Positions 52,245-61,286 of a stretch of DNA of 64,000 bases are shown here, one piece after another (position 1 is the first letter of the stretch; each line of letters starts with the position of its first letter). The notes beneath the pieces were generated by a model that saw only the letters and a list, made by a program, of their open reading frames with translations, ran no database searches and was not told where the DNA came from. A program made the translations under genes and the position numbers. The stretch is from Alistipes onderdonkii (GTDB lineage Bacteria > Bacteroidota > Bacteroidia > Bacteroidales > Rikenellaceae): the NCBI RefSeq assembly GCF_025145285.1, contig NZ_CP102251.1, positions 3,782,001 through 3,846,000 of the forward strand. The letters are read 5' to 3'.

Positions 52245-53876
52245 TTATTGCCAATCCTTTTTCCATTTGCCGTATCCGCCTATCCATTCGCCTGCTTCAT
52301 TGGGTAGTGTGCCAAGTCTATAATTATCAAATAGATAAGAATATCCGCTTCTGCTGCCGAGAATATTGCGATTTTCTGAGTCCATAGCCGTGCAACAATT
52401 CGCAAACATAGTATCCCAATACGCTTCGTAATTGTCCTGCAAATTGGTATGCAGATCGTCGAAGACGATGATGTTGTTCGGCTTGTAATTCGGCACCCAG
52501 TCAAGCAGGTCACCATTAAGTACTTGCTCTATATCTGTTGATATATCCACGGATGTGGTCGAATATATCGGGAAATTGATACATCCGTATCGCTCCTTGG
52601 GCAGGTTGGCAATCGGCTTCTGCGTATAGTCGGATACATACGCCAGTTCGGGATGCCACGGGTCGAGCAACTGCGGGACTTCGCTCTCGCTGTTGTAGCC
52701 CGACCAGGCATAGTCGATATAGTCCCCGACGGCGATGCCGCCCGTCGCCTGTGTATCCCAGAAGGTAGAGGTCGGCTCCTCGTAAACCGTGACCGTCAGC
52801 AGTTTCTCCCCGCCGAGCGCCTCGCGCAACGCTTTGATGAGTTTCGGGTAAGAGGCGGTGTTCATGGCCGGCATCCCCTCCTTGCCGTATCCGGCGCTGC
52901 GATCCCACAGGTTGATGCCGTCGATACCGAACTCTTCGACCACGGTTTTCACCTGCGCTACGAAATCGACGATCTGTTCGTCGGTCAGGTTGCAGAATCC
53001 GAGCCCTTTCCCGCTGCCTTCGATCGAGATGCAGACCTTGCTGCCATGCTCCTGCAGCGGACGGATGTATTTCACGGCATGGTCGAGGACATAGCGCATG
53101 TCGTTTCCGAGGTTCAGCAGCGCACGGCCGGTAGCCGCATCGTAATCGAGCATCACGGTGCGCAGGTTGATGATGTTGCCTACGGCATCGTACCAGGCCA
53201 CGGTCGTTCCGCGGGCCAGTTTCTTCCGCATGATGTAGTCCTGCGCCAGCAGCGGCTGAAAATCGTTCGTGTTGATGTAGAACACGAAGAACAGGTCATG
53301 CCCGTCGTGCAGCGCATACTCGTCCGTATAGGGCTGGCGAACCGAGACGTTGTAGTAAAGCGTCTTGTTCGCGTCCGGAGCATCCTGCCCGGCGACCGTA
53401 AGCGGCAGCACATATTCTCCGGCAGCGAGCCCCGCCGCCGTGAATTTGACACGTTTCAGTGCCGAGCGCTGCGCCTCGGACGAGAGGTCGAGCACCTTAC
53501 CGTCGGGGAATTCGTAATTCGCTTCCGGAAGCAGGGTTCGTTCGACCCCATCGGCAGCGTTGTAATCGTCGAGCAGGGTTGCGTCGACCCATGCGTCGAG
53601 CGAAAAACCGTCGGAGGCCGGTTTTGTCTGTTGGAAATAGAAATTCCTCATCACGAACCCGCCGCCGCCTTCGGTCAGCAGCACGTCTATCGTCTTTTCC
53701 GAAGAATTACCGCTGCGCAGCATCCCGGATACGGTTTCCAACGGTTCCTTATCGGGGAGTTTTCCGCCTTCCCATTCCACGGTATCGGCTTCGCAGGCCG
53801 TAAGGCCCGCGAATACCGCCGTACAAAGAAGCGTCACCATCCCTGTTTGCAAATTAAAAATCGTCTTCATAATCAC
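52245..53876 (-). CDS. DUF1735/GH18-fold lipoprotein with degenerate active site
   Basis: A 543-residue lipoprotein, lipobox Cys at C28. An N-terminal DUF1735-like domain (about 45-182) precedes an EndoH-like GH18 domain (about 190-543; e.g. IRPLQEHGSKVCISIEG and GLGFCNLTDEQIVDF). The catalytic motif, expected as DGxDFDDE, reads DGINLWDR (319-326): the acid Glu is Arg and a key Asp is Trp. It is therefore probably non-catalytic and binds glycan at the surface. The end of the upstream gene overlaps its start by 4 nt. Confidence 0.82.
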   Translation of the reverse strand: MIMKTIFNLQTGMVTLLCTAVFAGLTACEADTVEWEGGKLPDKEPLETVSGMLRSGNSSEKTIDVLLTEGGGGFVMRNFYFQQTKPASDGFSLDAWVDATLLDDYNAADGVERTLLPEANYEFPDGKVLDLSSEAQRSALKRVKFTAAGLAAGEYVLPLTVAGQDAPDANKTLYYNVSVRQPYTDEYALHDGHDLFFVFYINTNDFQPLLAQDYIMRKKLARGTTVAWYDAVGNIINLRTVMLDYDAATGRALLNLGNDMRYVLDHAVKYIRPLQEHGSKVCISIEGSGKGLGFCNLTDEQIVDFVAQVKTVVEEFGIDGINLWDRSAGYGKEGMPAMNTASYPKLIKALREALGGEKLLTVTVYEEPTSTFWDTQATGGIAVGDYIDYAWSGYNSESEVPQLLDPWHPELAYVSDYTQKPIANLPKERYGCINFPIYSTTSVDISTDIEQVLNGDLLDWVPNYKPNNIIVFDDLHTNLQDNYEAYWDTMFANCCTAMDSENRNILGSRSGYSYLFDNYRLGTLPNEAGEWIGGYGKWKKDWQ

Positions 53877-55246
53877 TCGTTGTTTTCGTTAAGTTTCGGA
53901 ATCTCGATGCCCTGAGGCCAGATAATATCGTACTTGGCTACGCCGTCGTTGCCGTACATCGAGTAGTCCTTGACCGTATTTCCCGAAGCGTCGTTGCACT
54001 TCCAATAGCCAAGAAGCGTCGGGTCGTCCTGCGGGTTCTCGATCTCGTACATGCTCTCCCAAATCTGTTCGGGCGTCCGGGCCACCGACCAGACACGTGC
54101 TTCGGCGATCTTGCCGTTCAGAGGACGGTAATCGTCGTAGGAGCGGCCGAGGAAGAACTGGTAAGCCTCGCCCAGCTTGTTGTAACCCGTGTCGTCGGTC
54201 TCGTACTGCGGTTTTTCGTTGTCGGGAGCCGTATTCCACAGGTCGTAGAGCGCCCGCATGGCCAGATTGATCTGGTTCTTCTTGCTCTGCGCCGAGATGC
54301 CGACCTCGGTCGCTTCGCTCTGAATCTGGCCATCGACATAGATGCGTGCGGTACGCGCCGCTTGGTCATATGTGCAGGCGACATGGTACCAGCGCCCCTT
54401 TTCGAGGTTCTTCGTCGCATCGCGTCCGGGAATCTTCCCGAAGGACGAGCCGGCACCCGATCCGTCGAACTGCAACTGCTGACGCTCGAAATTCGTGTCG
54501 CCGATACGCAGCAGCAGATACTGCTCGACACCCATGATGGACGAGATGTTGACGGGGCTGCCCGTAGCGTTGCTCGTCGCAAAATCGTCGAGGTAGATAA
54601 GGGCCTCGTAGGTCACGGCCGTCAGACCGTTCCAAGCCTTGCTGCTTTCCGAATACTTGTCGAGGGTCGGGAACTCGATCCAGTTGTCGGTGAGCTGCGC
54701 TGCGACGGTGATGGCCGAGGATCGTTTCACGACATAATAGGCGACGTCGGAACCGTGAAGCACGTCCATCGAGGCATGGCCGATGCGCACGGGGACGAGA
54801 TAGGTTTCGTCGATGGGGAGTGCGCCGGCCTGCTCCTCGCCTTGGCCCATCAGCTCCTTGAGCTTCAGGGTTACGACGTCCGAGGTCGTTTTCCCTGCGG
54901 GAATCGTGACACTCCCGGCCGACAGTTCATAATACTTGGCATCGAGCATCGTCCACTCCGTACCGTAGCGGGCATTGTACGTCCCGACGAGCGACGGGTC
55001 GACCGTGAGCGTCACCGCCACATCCTGTCCCGCAGGATAGGTCAGCTCCGCCTGCAAGGCGCAGTCGTAGGTCGGTTTATTGTTGCCGAAGGTCGTAAGC
55101 TGCACCTCGTTCGTTTCAGCGACGTCGAGATAAACGGCGTTTCCGAACTTGTGGTCGTCGGCCTCATAATTATCGCAGGCCGCGAAAAACACGAGCCCCG
55201 CGACGGCTGCAATCAGATATTTTCCGTATTTTTTCATGGCGTTCAC
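53873..55246 (-). CDS. surface glycan-binding lipoprotein with DUF1735 and LamG-like domains
   Basis: A 457-residue lipoprotein. Signal MNAMKKYGKYLIAAVAGLV, lipobox near C24. A DUF1735-like domain (about 35-175) is followed by a concanavalin/LamG-like domain (about 195-440), with WYHVACTYDQAARTARIYVDG and KIAEARVWSVARTPEQI. No catalytic motif is apparent. Its role is likely glycan capture next to SusD. Its start overlaps the upstream stop by one base. Confidence 0.82.
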   Translation of the reverse strand: MNAMKKYGKYLIAAVAGLVFFAACDNYEADDHKFGNAVYLDVAETNEVQLTTFGNNKPTYDCALQAELTYPAGQDVAVTLTVDPSLVGTYNARYGTEWTMLDAKYYELSAGSVTIPAGKTTSDVVTLKLKELMGQGEEQAGALPIDETYLVPVRIGHASMDVLHGSDVAYYVVKRSSAITVAAQLTDNWIEFPTLDKYSESSKAWNGLTAVTYEALIYLDDFATSNATGSPVNISSIMGVEQYLLLRIGDTNFERQQLQFDGSGAGSSFGKIPGRDATKNLEKGRWYHVACTYDQAARTARIYVDGQIQSEATEVGISAQSKKNQINLAMRALYDLWNTAPDNEKPQYETDDTGYNKLGEAYQFFLGRSYDDYRPLNGKIAEARVWSVARTPEQIWESMYEIENPQDDPTLLGYWKCNDASGNTVKDYSMYGNDGVAKYDIIWPQGIEIPKLNENNE

Positions 55247-56163
55247 TATTTAGCGGGATTTAACGTCTGGATCGCCTTGCGGATCGTCTGGTAGTTCATC
55301 TCCGCATGGTAATAGTCCTCAGCGATGTTATAAGCTGCAAGACCGCCCAGCGGGCCGAACTCGATGACGCGGCGCGACATCTCCTCGACGGCCGCGAACT
55401 CCGTGCGATCCTCATCCAGCAGGGGTGCGCTGATCTCGGCCGCCAGCAGCAGCTTCTCCGGCGCGATACCGGCATACCCCGTGGCATTCATCACCCGGAG
55501 CCTCACCTCCTGCACATTTTCGAGTTTCTCCGTATCGAGGGCGACAAAATCGACCCTGGGACGGTCGGCGGCCGCAAGCGACAGCGGGTTGCCCTCGAAG
55601 ACGAGGAGCTGGCCCTCGGATTTCGCCGCAGCGAATTTCTCGACGATGCGGGCTGTGGCATCCGTCGCCAGCGGGTCGGTCGTAAACGAGTAGCCGTCCA
55701 TGCCGTTGGCGGCGACGGCGGCGACAACCCGATCCAGATAGGCATCGAGCGCCTGCATATCGGCGAACTCTTCCGCGCGTGCGGCATAATCGACCTGATA
55801 AAGTACTTTCGTCCCCTTCTCGCGCATGACGTCCATATCCTCGGCGTCGAACTTCGAGAAGTTATCGGCGTTGGTCAGCGTCACGATGTCCAGCGAATCC
55901 GGGAGGCAGCGCATGAAATCCTGCTCGCTCGAAGCCTTTTCGGGCGAGTTGTGCAGGCGGGCATAAACGATGAAGTGCTCCGATTGTTTATAGGCCCTCA
56001 GCGCTGCGGTGTATTCGGCCCATAGTGCCGGATCTTGCTCCCAGGGCTTCTCGACCTTGCTGTCCACCGTTTCCATCTCCGTCCAGTCGTTGCAGGCCGC
56101 AAACGTTGCGACGGCGGCACAAAGGACGAAGAAACGTATCATTCGGTTTGGTTTCATATTCAT
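55246..56163 (-). CDS. BT1044-type GH18-like lipoprotein, probably inactive
   Basis: A 305-residue lipoprotein, lipobox FAAC with C24. The fold resembles the GH18_BT1044-like family. The motif region reads DGYSFTTD (156-163), which lacks the DxxDxDxE pattern; an Asp replaces the acid Glu. Activity is unlikely, though not excluded. It follows SusD by 5 nt and probably assists glycan binding. An ATG at 56157 is an alternative start. Confidence 0.72.
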   Translation of the reverse strand: MNMKPNRMIRFFVLCAAVATFAACNDWTEMETVDSKVEKPWEQDPALWAEYTAALRAYKQSEHFIVYARLHNSPEKASSEQDFMRCLPDSLDIVTLTNADNFSKFDAEDMDVMREKGTKVLYQVDYAARAEEFADMQALDAYLDRVVAAVAANGMDGYSFTTDPLATDATARIVEKFAAAKSEGQLLVFEGNPLSLAAADRPRVDFVALDTEKLENVQEVRLRVMNATGYAGIAPEKLLLAAEISAPLLDEDRTEFAAVEEMSRRVIEFGPLGGLAAYNIAEDYYHAEMNYQTIRKAIQTLNPAK

Positions 56164-56168
56164 AGCGA

Positions 56169-57761
56169 TTACTTGTTATACGGTTTGCAATCCCACCATA
56201 CGCGGGTTCCCATGACATCGCCCGAACGGTCGCCGTTCTGCTGCTCCGCACCGAGTGTCTGGATTGCCGCCTGGAGGTTTGCGTTGTTCTGCTGGTACTC
56301 CTCGACGGGATACGGCAGACGGCGGGCACCCTGTTCCACATTCACGGTGCCGCCCGATTTGTCGGTAGGCACGGGCAACAGCTTGGGATACCCCGTGCGG
56401 CGGTGTTCCGACCACGCCTCGACGCCCAGCGGGAAGATGGCGATCCACTTCTGCACGATGATGCGTTCGAGGTTGCGTTCTTTCACGGCCTCCGCATCGG
56501 TAGATGCCACAGCCGTTTCCCAGGGAACGGTGATCTCGCTCCGGGCCGATGCGCTGTAATTGCCCAGCGGGTCGGTATAAGGCGCGGGCTTCTTCGTGGC
56601 GTCGGCCAGGTAGGCGTCGGCCCCCGATGCTCCCCGCTCCTCGAACGAAAGCCGGACAGCCTGTTCATAGAGTGTCTTCGCCGTCTCGGCCGATCCCCAG
56701 CGCAGTTCGTACTCTGCATGCAGGAAGGTCGCTTCCGCGGCATTGAACCATAAATAGGGCGTATCGCTCGCAACGATCATATTCGAATACTTCGACATGG
56801 CCGTCGATTTTCCCGCCACGTCGATGCCGATGCGGATACCCACGTAGTCGTCTACGTCGTTGGGCAGGAACATCTTTTCCAGACGCGGGTCGTCGTAACC
56901 GTCCAGATAGCTGATGATGTCGGCCCCGACACGGTGGTCGCCCCAATCGTTATAGATCAGCGTCATGCGGTTTTCGGCTGCGTGCATCGCCGCATTGTCG
57001 GCATTGGCCGTGATGATGCCGCCGGCGATCGCCTCGGCGGCTTTGGCCTGGGCAATGCCGGGCTTCACGTAGGAAAGACGCATCGCCATCCGCAGCTTGA
57101 GCGAATTGGCATATTTGAGCCACTGCGCGATATTGCCGTAATAGACGCCGTCGTAGCGGCTCCATGCTTCGGCTGGGAGCGTCGTATTGCGGCCCAGTAT
57201 CTCGATGGCCTCGTCCAGCTCCTCGAACATCTTCGTATAGACCGCCTCCTGCGAGTCGTACTCCACATAGATCGACTCGTTGCTTTCCAGCTTCGTGTAG
57301 GGGATCGGGCCGTAGGAATCGGTCACACGGTGCATGATGGCCACACGCAACAGGCGGGCGAAAGCGATGGCCACTTCGTCTTCCGTGCCGTTGATGATGC
57401 CCTTATAGGGGGTATAGGTCTCGGTGATGACGTTGGCGAAAGGCCATTTACGCCAGTCGGCAGACGGATTATACGTCTCGAACTTGGTCTGCCACGTATC
57501 GACCGTAGCACCGATGTAACCGCCGAACGGCCCGCCCGAAAGCGATTCGTTGAACTGATACATATGCTCCTGCACCGGAATCACAAGACTTTGAAGAGCT
57601 TTGAACTTCGTTCCGGTCTTATAATTCAGGGCATCCATCTGGTCGTCCGTAACCTGATTGGGATTGCGGTTGATGTCTTCGAAATCGCCGGTGCAGGCTG
57701 CCAATCCGAACAGCGCCAGTGAAAGCAGCACCGACTGCCATCTGTTATTCATCTTTTTCAT
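56169..57761 (-). CDS. SusD-like glycan-binding lipoprotein
   Basis: A 530-residue outer-membrane lipoprotein. Lipobox GLAAC with Cys near 23, then DFEDINRNPNQ, which is typical for the SusD-like_2 family. VTDSYGPIPYTKL (about 146-158) and the Trp/Tyr-rich C-terminal region also fit. It caps the SusC transporter and binds the incoming glycan. It lies 12 nt downstream of susC. Confidence 0.93.
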   Translation of the reverse strand: MKKMNNRWQSVLLSLALFGLAACTGDFEDINRNPNQVTDDQMDALNYKTGTKFKALQSLVIPVQEHMYQFNESLSGGPFGGYIGATVDTWQTKFETYNPSADWRKWPFANVITETYTPYKGIINGTEDEVAIAFARLLRVAIMHRVTDSYGPIPYTKLESNESIYVEYDSQEAVYTKMFEELDEAIEILGRNTTLPAEAWSRYDGVYYGNIAQWLKYANSLKLRMAMRLSYVKPGIAQAKAAEAIAGGIITANADNAAMHAAENRMTLIYNDWGDHRVGADIISYLDGYDDPRLEKMFLPNDVDDYVGIRIGIDVAGKSTAMSKYSNMIVASDTPYLWFNAAEATFLHAEYELRWGSAETAKTLYEQAVRLSFEERGASGADAYLADATKKPAPYTDPLGNYSASARSEITVPWETAVASTDAEAVKERNLERIIVQKWIAIFPLGVEAWSEHRRTGYPKLLPVPTDKSGGTVNVEQGARRLPYPVEEYQQNNANLQAAIQTLGAEQQNGDRSGDVMGTRVWWDCKPYNK

Positions 57762-57773
57762 GGTTGCTGCGCT

Positions 57774-60700
57774 TTAGAATTGGAATTTGACATTGAAACC
57801 GAGGTTGCGCACCGAGGGCATCATGAAGTAGTCGATACCCTGATAGTTCAGCCCCGTCGAAGCGACGGCTTCGGGGTCGAACGGCGCTTTGCAGTAAATC
57901 ATCCACAGATTGCGCCCTACGAACGACACGGTAAGCCCCAGCTTATTGCGGAACCACTTGCGCGGGAAAGTGTAACCCAGCGACAACTCCTGCAAGCGGA
58001 CATTCGTCGCCGAATAGAGATAATACTGCGGCAAACCCGACTGCGAGCCGATCGCCTGATACCATTTCTGGGCATCGACCATCTCACGGCCGTTGATCAA
58101 AACACCGCCCGCATCGCGCGCCGCGGCCGAAGCCTCCGAGACGCCGTACAGGTCGAGGTTGGCCTGCGTCGCCGAATAGCAGACACCGCCCAGACGGGCC
58201 GTAAACAGCACGCCGAGGTTAATACCCTTATAGCTGAAGTCATTGCGCCATGCGAGGTTGTGGTTAGGGAAAACCGATCCGAGATAGATGTCCTCGCCTT
58301 CGTCGGTCATCAGCAGGTTGCCGTTCTTGTCCACCTCGACATAACCGTTGTCGTTGAAGCGAAGGTTGGACGTCGTGTAAAGGTCGCCCAGCGTACCGCC
58401 TTCCTTGAGGATGTACTTCGCCTTACCCAGCCCCTTGATGTCCAACTTGGTAAGATTCAACGCTTCGCCCGTAACCGGGTTCACGGCATTGGCTGCCAGT
58501 TCGATGATCTCGTTCTTGTTCCATGAGTAGGTGAAGTTCGTCGTCCAGCGGAAATTCCGCCACTGATTGTCATACCCGAGCGACAGCTCGACACCTGTAT
58601 TGCGAACGTGTCCGGTTTGCAGGTAGATGGTCGTATAGGACGACGAGGGCGGAAGTGACGGGTCGAAGGTCTGGTTTTTCGTGTCGGCCTGATACCACGA
58701 AGCCGAAAGGTTGATATGCTGCCACAGACGGGCATCCAGACCGACCTCATAGGTAATGGTACGCTCCGGCTTCAGGTCGCCGATCGGATAGTGCGTCTTG
58801 TCCTTCCACACTTTATTCGTAGCGTCGTATTCGTAGGTCGGAACCGTCAGGTGACGCGGGAAAGGCATACCTACCGAGGCGATCGAACCGCGGATCTTCA
58901 GATAGCTGAACGTCTTGCCCAGATCCCATGTCGAAGAAGGCACCCAAGACAGGCCTACTGACGGATAGAAGAACGACGACTCGGGCGAATTGGCCAGTTG
59001 CGAAGCCCAGTCGTTACGCCCCGTCACCGTGAGGTAAAGCATCTGTTTCCAACCTACTTCGACCGAGGCGAAAATCGACTGCGTCTGGTCGTGCCAGCCG
59101 ACCTTTTCGGCACGTTTTTTCGTGTCATCCAGATCGAAAACATTGAATATGTTGGGAAGTCCGTTCTCCTGAATCGGCCCACGGTATGACAACTCATCGG
59201 TCTTGATATTGTTGATCGAGGCGCCGATATTCGCGTTCAGAGACCAATCCTCGCCGAAAGTCTTGTTAATGTTTACCATCAGATCGGCGTAGGTCTGCGT
59301 GTCGTAAGCACGGGCTTCGGTATAGTGGCCGTTTTTGCCGCCTTCCGTAATCGTGGTGTTCGACGAGGCATAGAGTTTTTGCGTGTAGAGCGAATTCGAA
59401 TTATCAATGCGGACACGTCCGGCAACATTAAGCCACGGAAGAATGTCGTAGCTGGCCGAGAACGACAGCATATAACGCTTCTTGTCCGTATTGCGCAGGT
59501 TGCGGTAGTTGATCCAGTAGGGATTCTGCATGCGCAAATCACCGCCTTCCATATCCGCACTCCAGAATTGCTCCATGAGTTTCGTCCCTTCGTTGTAACG
59601 CTCGAAGCGACGGTAAAGGTCGAAATTCTCACCCCGCGGGAACAGGTAGGCCGGAACCAGCGGGTTCGAATAGACTCCCTGATTGGTCATGTTCTGGTCT
59701 TTCTGATAGATGTAGCTGGCGCTCGCATCGAGCTTGAGCCGGTCTTTCAGAAAGTACGAAGTATTGCGGAACGTGAAGTTGTAACGGTCGTATTCGTTAT
59801 TGGGGATAATGCCGTCCGAATTGACCGAAGCAGCCGAAAAATAGGTCTGGTTCTTGTCCGTACCGCCAGAAACCGTAACAGCATTCGTATAAACGTGTCC
59901 CGTCTCGAAATAATCGTCCGGAGTATAACCGTAACGGGCTTCAGGGCGTAATTTCTCGCCCCAACTGTAAATGCTCGAGCCGCTGCGCTGGCCGTTCAAA
60001 CCCGTACCGTAGCGATTCTGAAATTCCGGCTGGATGAAAGGTGCGAGAAATTCGATATTACTCGAAAACGTAGCTTTCAGAGTCCCGGCTTGGCCTTTTT
60101 TCGTCGTAATCATCACAGCGCCGTTCGCGGCTTCCGAACCGTAGAGCGCGGCCGCGGCAGCACCCGTCAGCACCGACATCGACTCAATATCCTCGGGGTT
60201 GAGGTCTGCGATGGATTCCGTAGCACCGCGCGAATCGAACTCCGTACCGCCACCACCACCGAAGTTGTACATCGGAATGCCGTCGATAACGTAAAGGGCG
60301 TTCGAAGACTGCGAAATGGACTTGTTGCCGCGCAGTACGACCTTCGAGGCACCGCCGACACCTGACGATGAGGCGTTGATCGTGACACCGGCCACTTTAC
60401 CCGTCAACGAGTTGATGAAGTTGGCATCCTTGACGGTTGTGATGTCTTCGGCCTTGATCTGCTGAACATTGTAGGCTACGGCCTTTTCCGAACGCTTAAT
60501 ACCAAGAGCAGTGACCACGACCTGCTCGATCTCGGACGCAGCCTCTTCGAGCGTGATTTCGAAAGAAGTCCGGCTGCCCACGACAATAGACACAGGAGTA
60601 TAACCAATAAAACTGATTTCCAGCTGTCTGTCTGCTGCGGGGGGGGGTACCTGAAGCGCAAACGCACCATCGGCGTCGGAGCTGACGCCTATTGTAGTTC

Positions 60701-61109
60701 CTTGAACAAGGATACTGGCTCCGACGATCGGATTACCTTTTGCATCCCTGATTTTTCCGGTCACGGAAACCGGATTCCCCGCATCGTTCTTTTTGGTCAG
60801 GATAATGTAGGATTCATCGATCCGGTAAGCGATTTCCGTGCCGGCGAACAGTTGTGCCAACACATCCTGGATCGTTTTTTGGACAGCGTTGATACTGACC
60901 TTGTTTTTGGTATCGACGCCTTTGTTGATAAACAAGTAACGGGTTTGATTTTCAATCTCTTTTATAACCTGCGAAATAGGGACGTTTTCCATCTTAATGG
61001 AAATTCGGGCATTCTGTGCAGATGCAGCGAATACGTTCCCAAGCAAAGAGATTGTGAGTACGAACCCAAACAGTCTTCGAAACTTGTTGAAGAATACTGT
61101 TTTATTCAT
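57774..61109 (-). CDS. SusC-like TonB-dependent transporter with STN signalling domain
   Basis: A 1111-residue outer-membrane transporter. Signal peptide (1-32), STN domain (about 35-107; MENVPISQVIKEIENQTRYL), CarboxypepD_reg-like domain (about 115-195), plug (about 205-325; GVGGASKVVLRGNKSI) and beta-barrel ending NVKFQF. The STN domain marks the signalling type that contacts FecR. Codons 155-157 are a run of nine C (60639-60647 on plus), a potential slippage site. The start codon overlaps a plus-strand promoter. Confidence 0.94.
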   Translation of the reverse strand: MNKTVFFNKFRRLFGFVLTISLLGNVFAASAQNARISIKMENVPISQVIKEIENQTRYLFINKGVDTKNKVSINAVQKTIQDVLAQLFAGTEIAYRIDESYIILTKKNDAGNPVSVTGKIRDAKGNPIVGASILVQGTTIGVSSDADGAFALQVPPPAADRQLEISFIGYTPVSIVVGSRTSFEITLEEAASEIEQVVVTALGIKRSEKAVAYNVQQIKAEDITTVKDANFINSLTGKVAGVTINASSSGVGGASKVVLRGNKSISQSSNALYVIDGIPMYNFGGGGGTEFDSRGATESIADLNPEDIESMSVLTGAAAAALYGSEAANGAVMITTKKGQAGTLKATFSSNIEFLAPFIQPEFQNRYGTGLNGQRSGSSIYSWGEKLRPEARYGYTPDDYFETGHVYTNAVTVSGGTDKNQTYFSAASVNSDGIIPNNEYDRYNFTFRNTSYFLKDRLKLDASASYIYQKDQNMTNQGVYSNPLVPAYLFPRGENFDLYRRFERYNEGTKLMEQFWSADMEGGDLRMQNPYWINYRNLRNTDKKRYMLSFSASYDILPWLNVAGRVRIDNSNSLYTQKLYASSNTTITEGGKNGHYTEARAYDTQTYADLMVNINKTFGEDWSLNANIGASINNIKTDELSYRGPIQENGLPNIFNVFDLDDTKKRAEKVGWHDQTQSIFASVEVGWKQMLYLTVTGRNDWASQLANSPESSFFYPSVGLSWVPSSTWDLGKTFSYLKIRGSIASVGMPFPRHLTVPTYEYDATNKVWKDKTHYPIGDLKPERTITYEVGLDARLWQHINLSASWYQADTKNQTFDPSLPPSSSYTTIYLQTGHVRNTGVELSLGYDNQWRNFRWTTNFTYSWNKNEIIELAANAVNPVTGEALNLTKLDIKGLGKAKYILKEGGTLGDLYTTSNLRFNDNGYVEVDKNGNLLMTDEGEDIYLGSVFPNHNLAWRNDFSYKGINLGVLFTARLGGVCYSATQANLDLYGVSEASAAARDAGGVLINGREMVDAQKWYQAIGSQSGLPQYYLYSATNVRLQELSLGYTFPRKWFRNKLGLTVSFVGRNLWMIYCKAPFDPEAVASTGLNYQGIDYFMMPSVRNLGFNVKFQF
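60639..60647 (-). repeat. nine-base C tract in the susC coding strand
   Basis: The coding strand has CCC CCC CCC (Pro155-Pro157) between the CarboxypepD_reg strands. A gain or loss of one base would shift the frame 954 codons before the end. Confidence 0.75.
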
Positions 61110-61116
61110 ATCTTTG
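61087..61116 (+). promoter_or_regulatory. antisense promoter at the susC start
   Basis: TTG (61087-61089), 19 nt, TATCTTTG (61109-61116) on the plus strand: a full Bacteroidetes consensus. It points away from susC, into its own 5' leader, opposite to the operon. Confidence 0.78.
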
Positions 61117-61121
61117 CGAAG

Positions 61122-61208
61122 TTTTAGATAATAGGTTAATTAGTGTCTCAAAAAAGCTCGATTCAATCTATTATCCGGCCTGCGGATCTCTACCTCCGCA
61201 GGCTTTTT
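61122..61208 (+). ncRNA. predicted DonS-like antisense small RNA
   Basis: Transcription from the promoter at 61087-61116 should begin near 61122. A hairpin GCCTGCGGA (61178-61186) / TCCGCAGGC (61195-61203) followed by TTTTT (61204-61208) should end it, giving an RNA of about 87 nt. The RNA is fully complementary to the susC mRNA leader between FecR and SusC. In Bacteroides fragilis, DonS and related RNAs occupy this position in ECF/anti-sigma controlled loci and repress them. The ends here are predictions. Confidence 0.65.
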
Positions 61209-61286
61209 CATTGAACAAGCTATGAACGATGTTGGTTACGTTTTCATAGGCAATCATTTTAGGCGTTAAACAATCAGGCTTTCACA

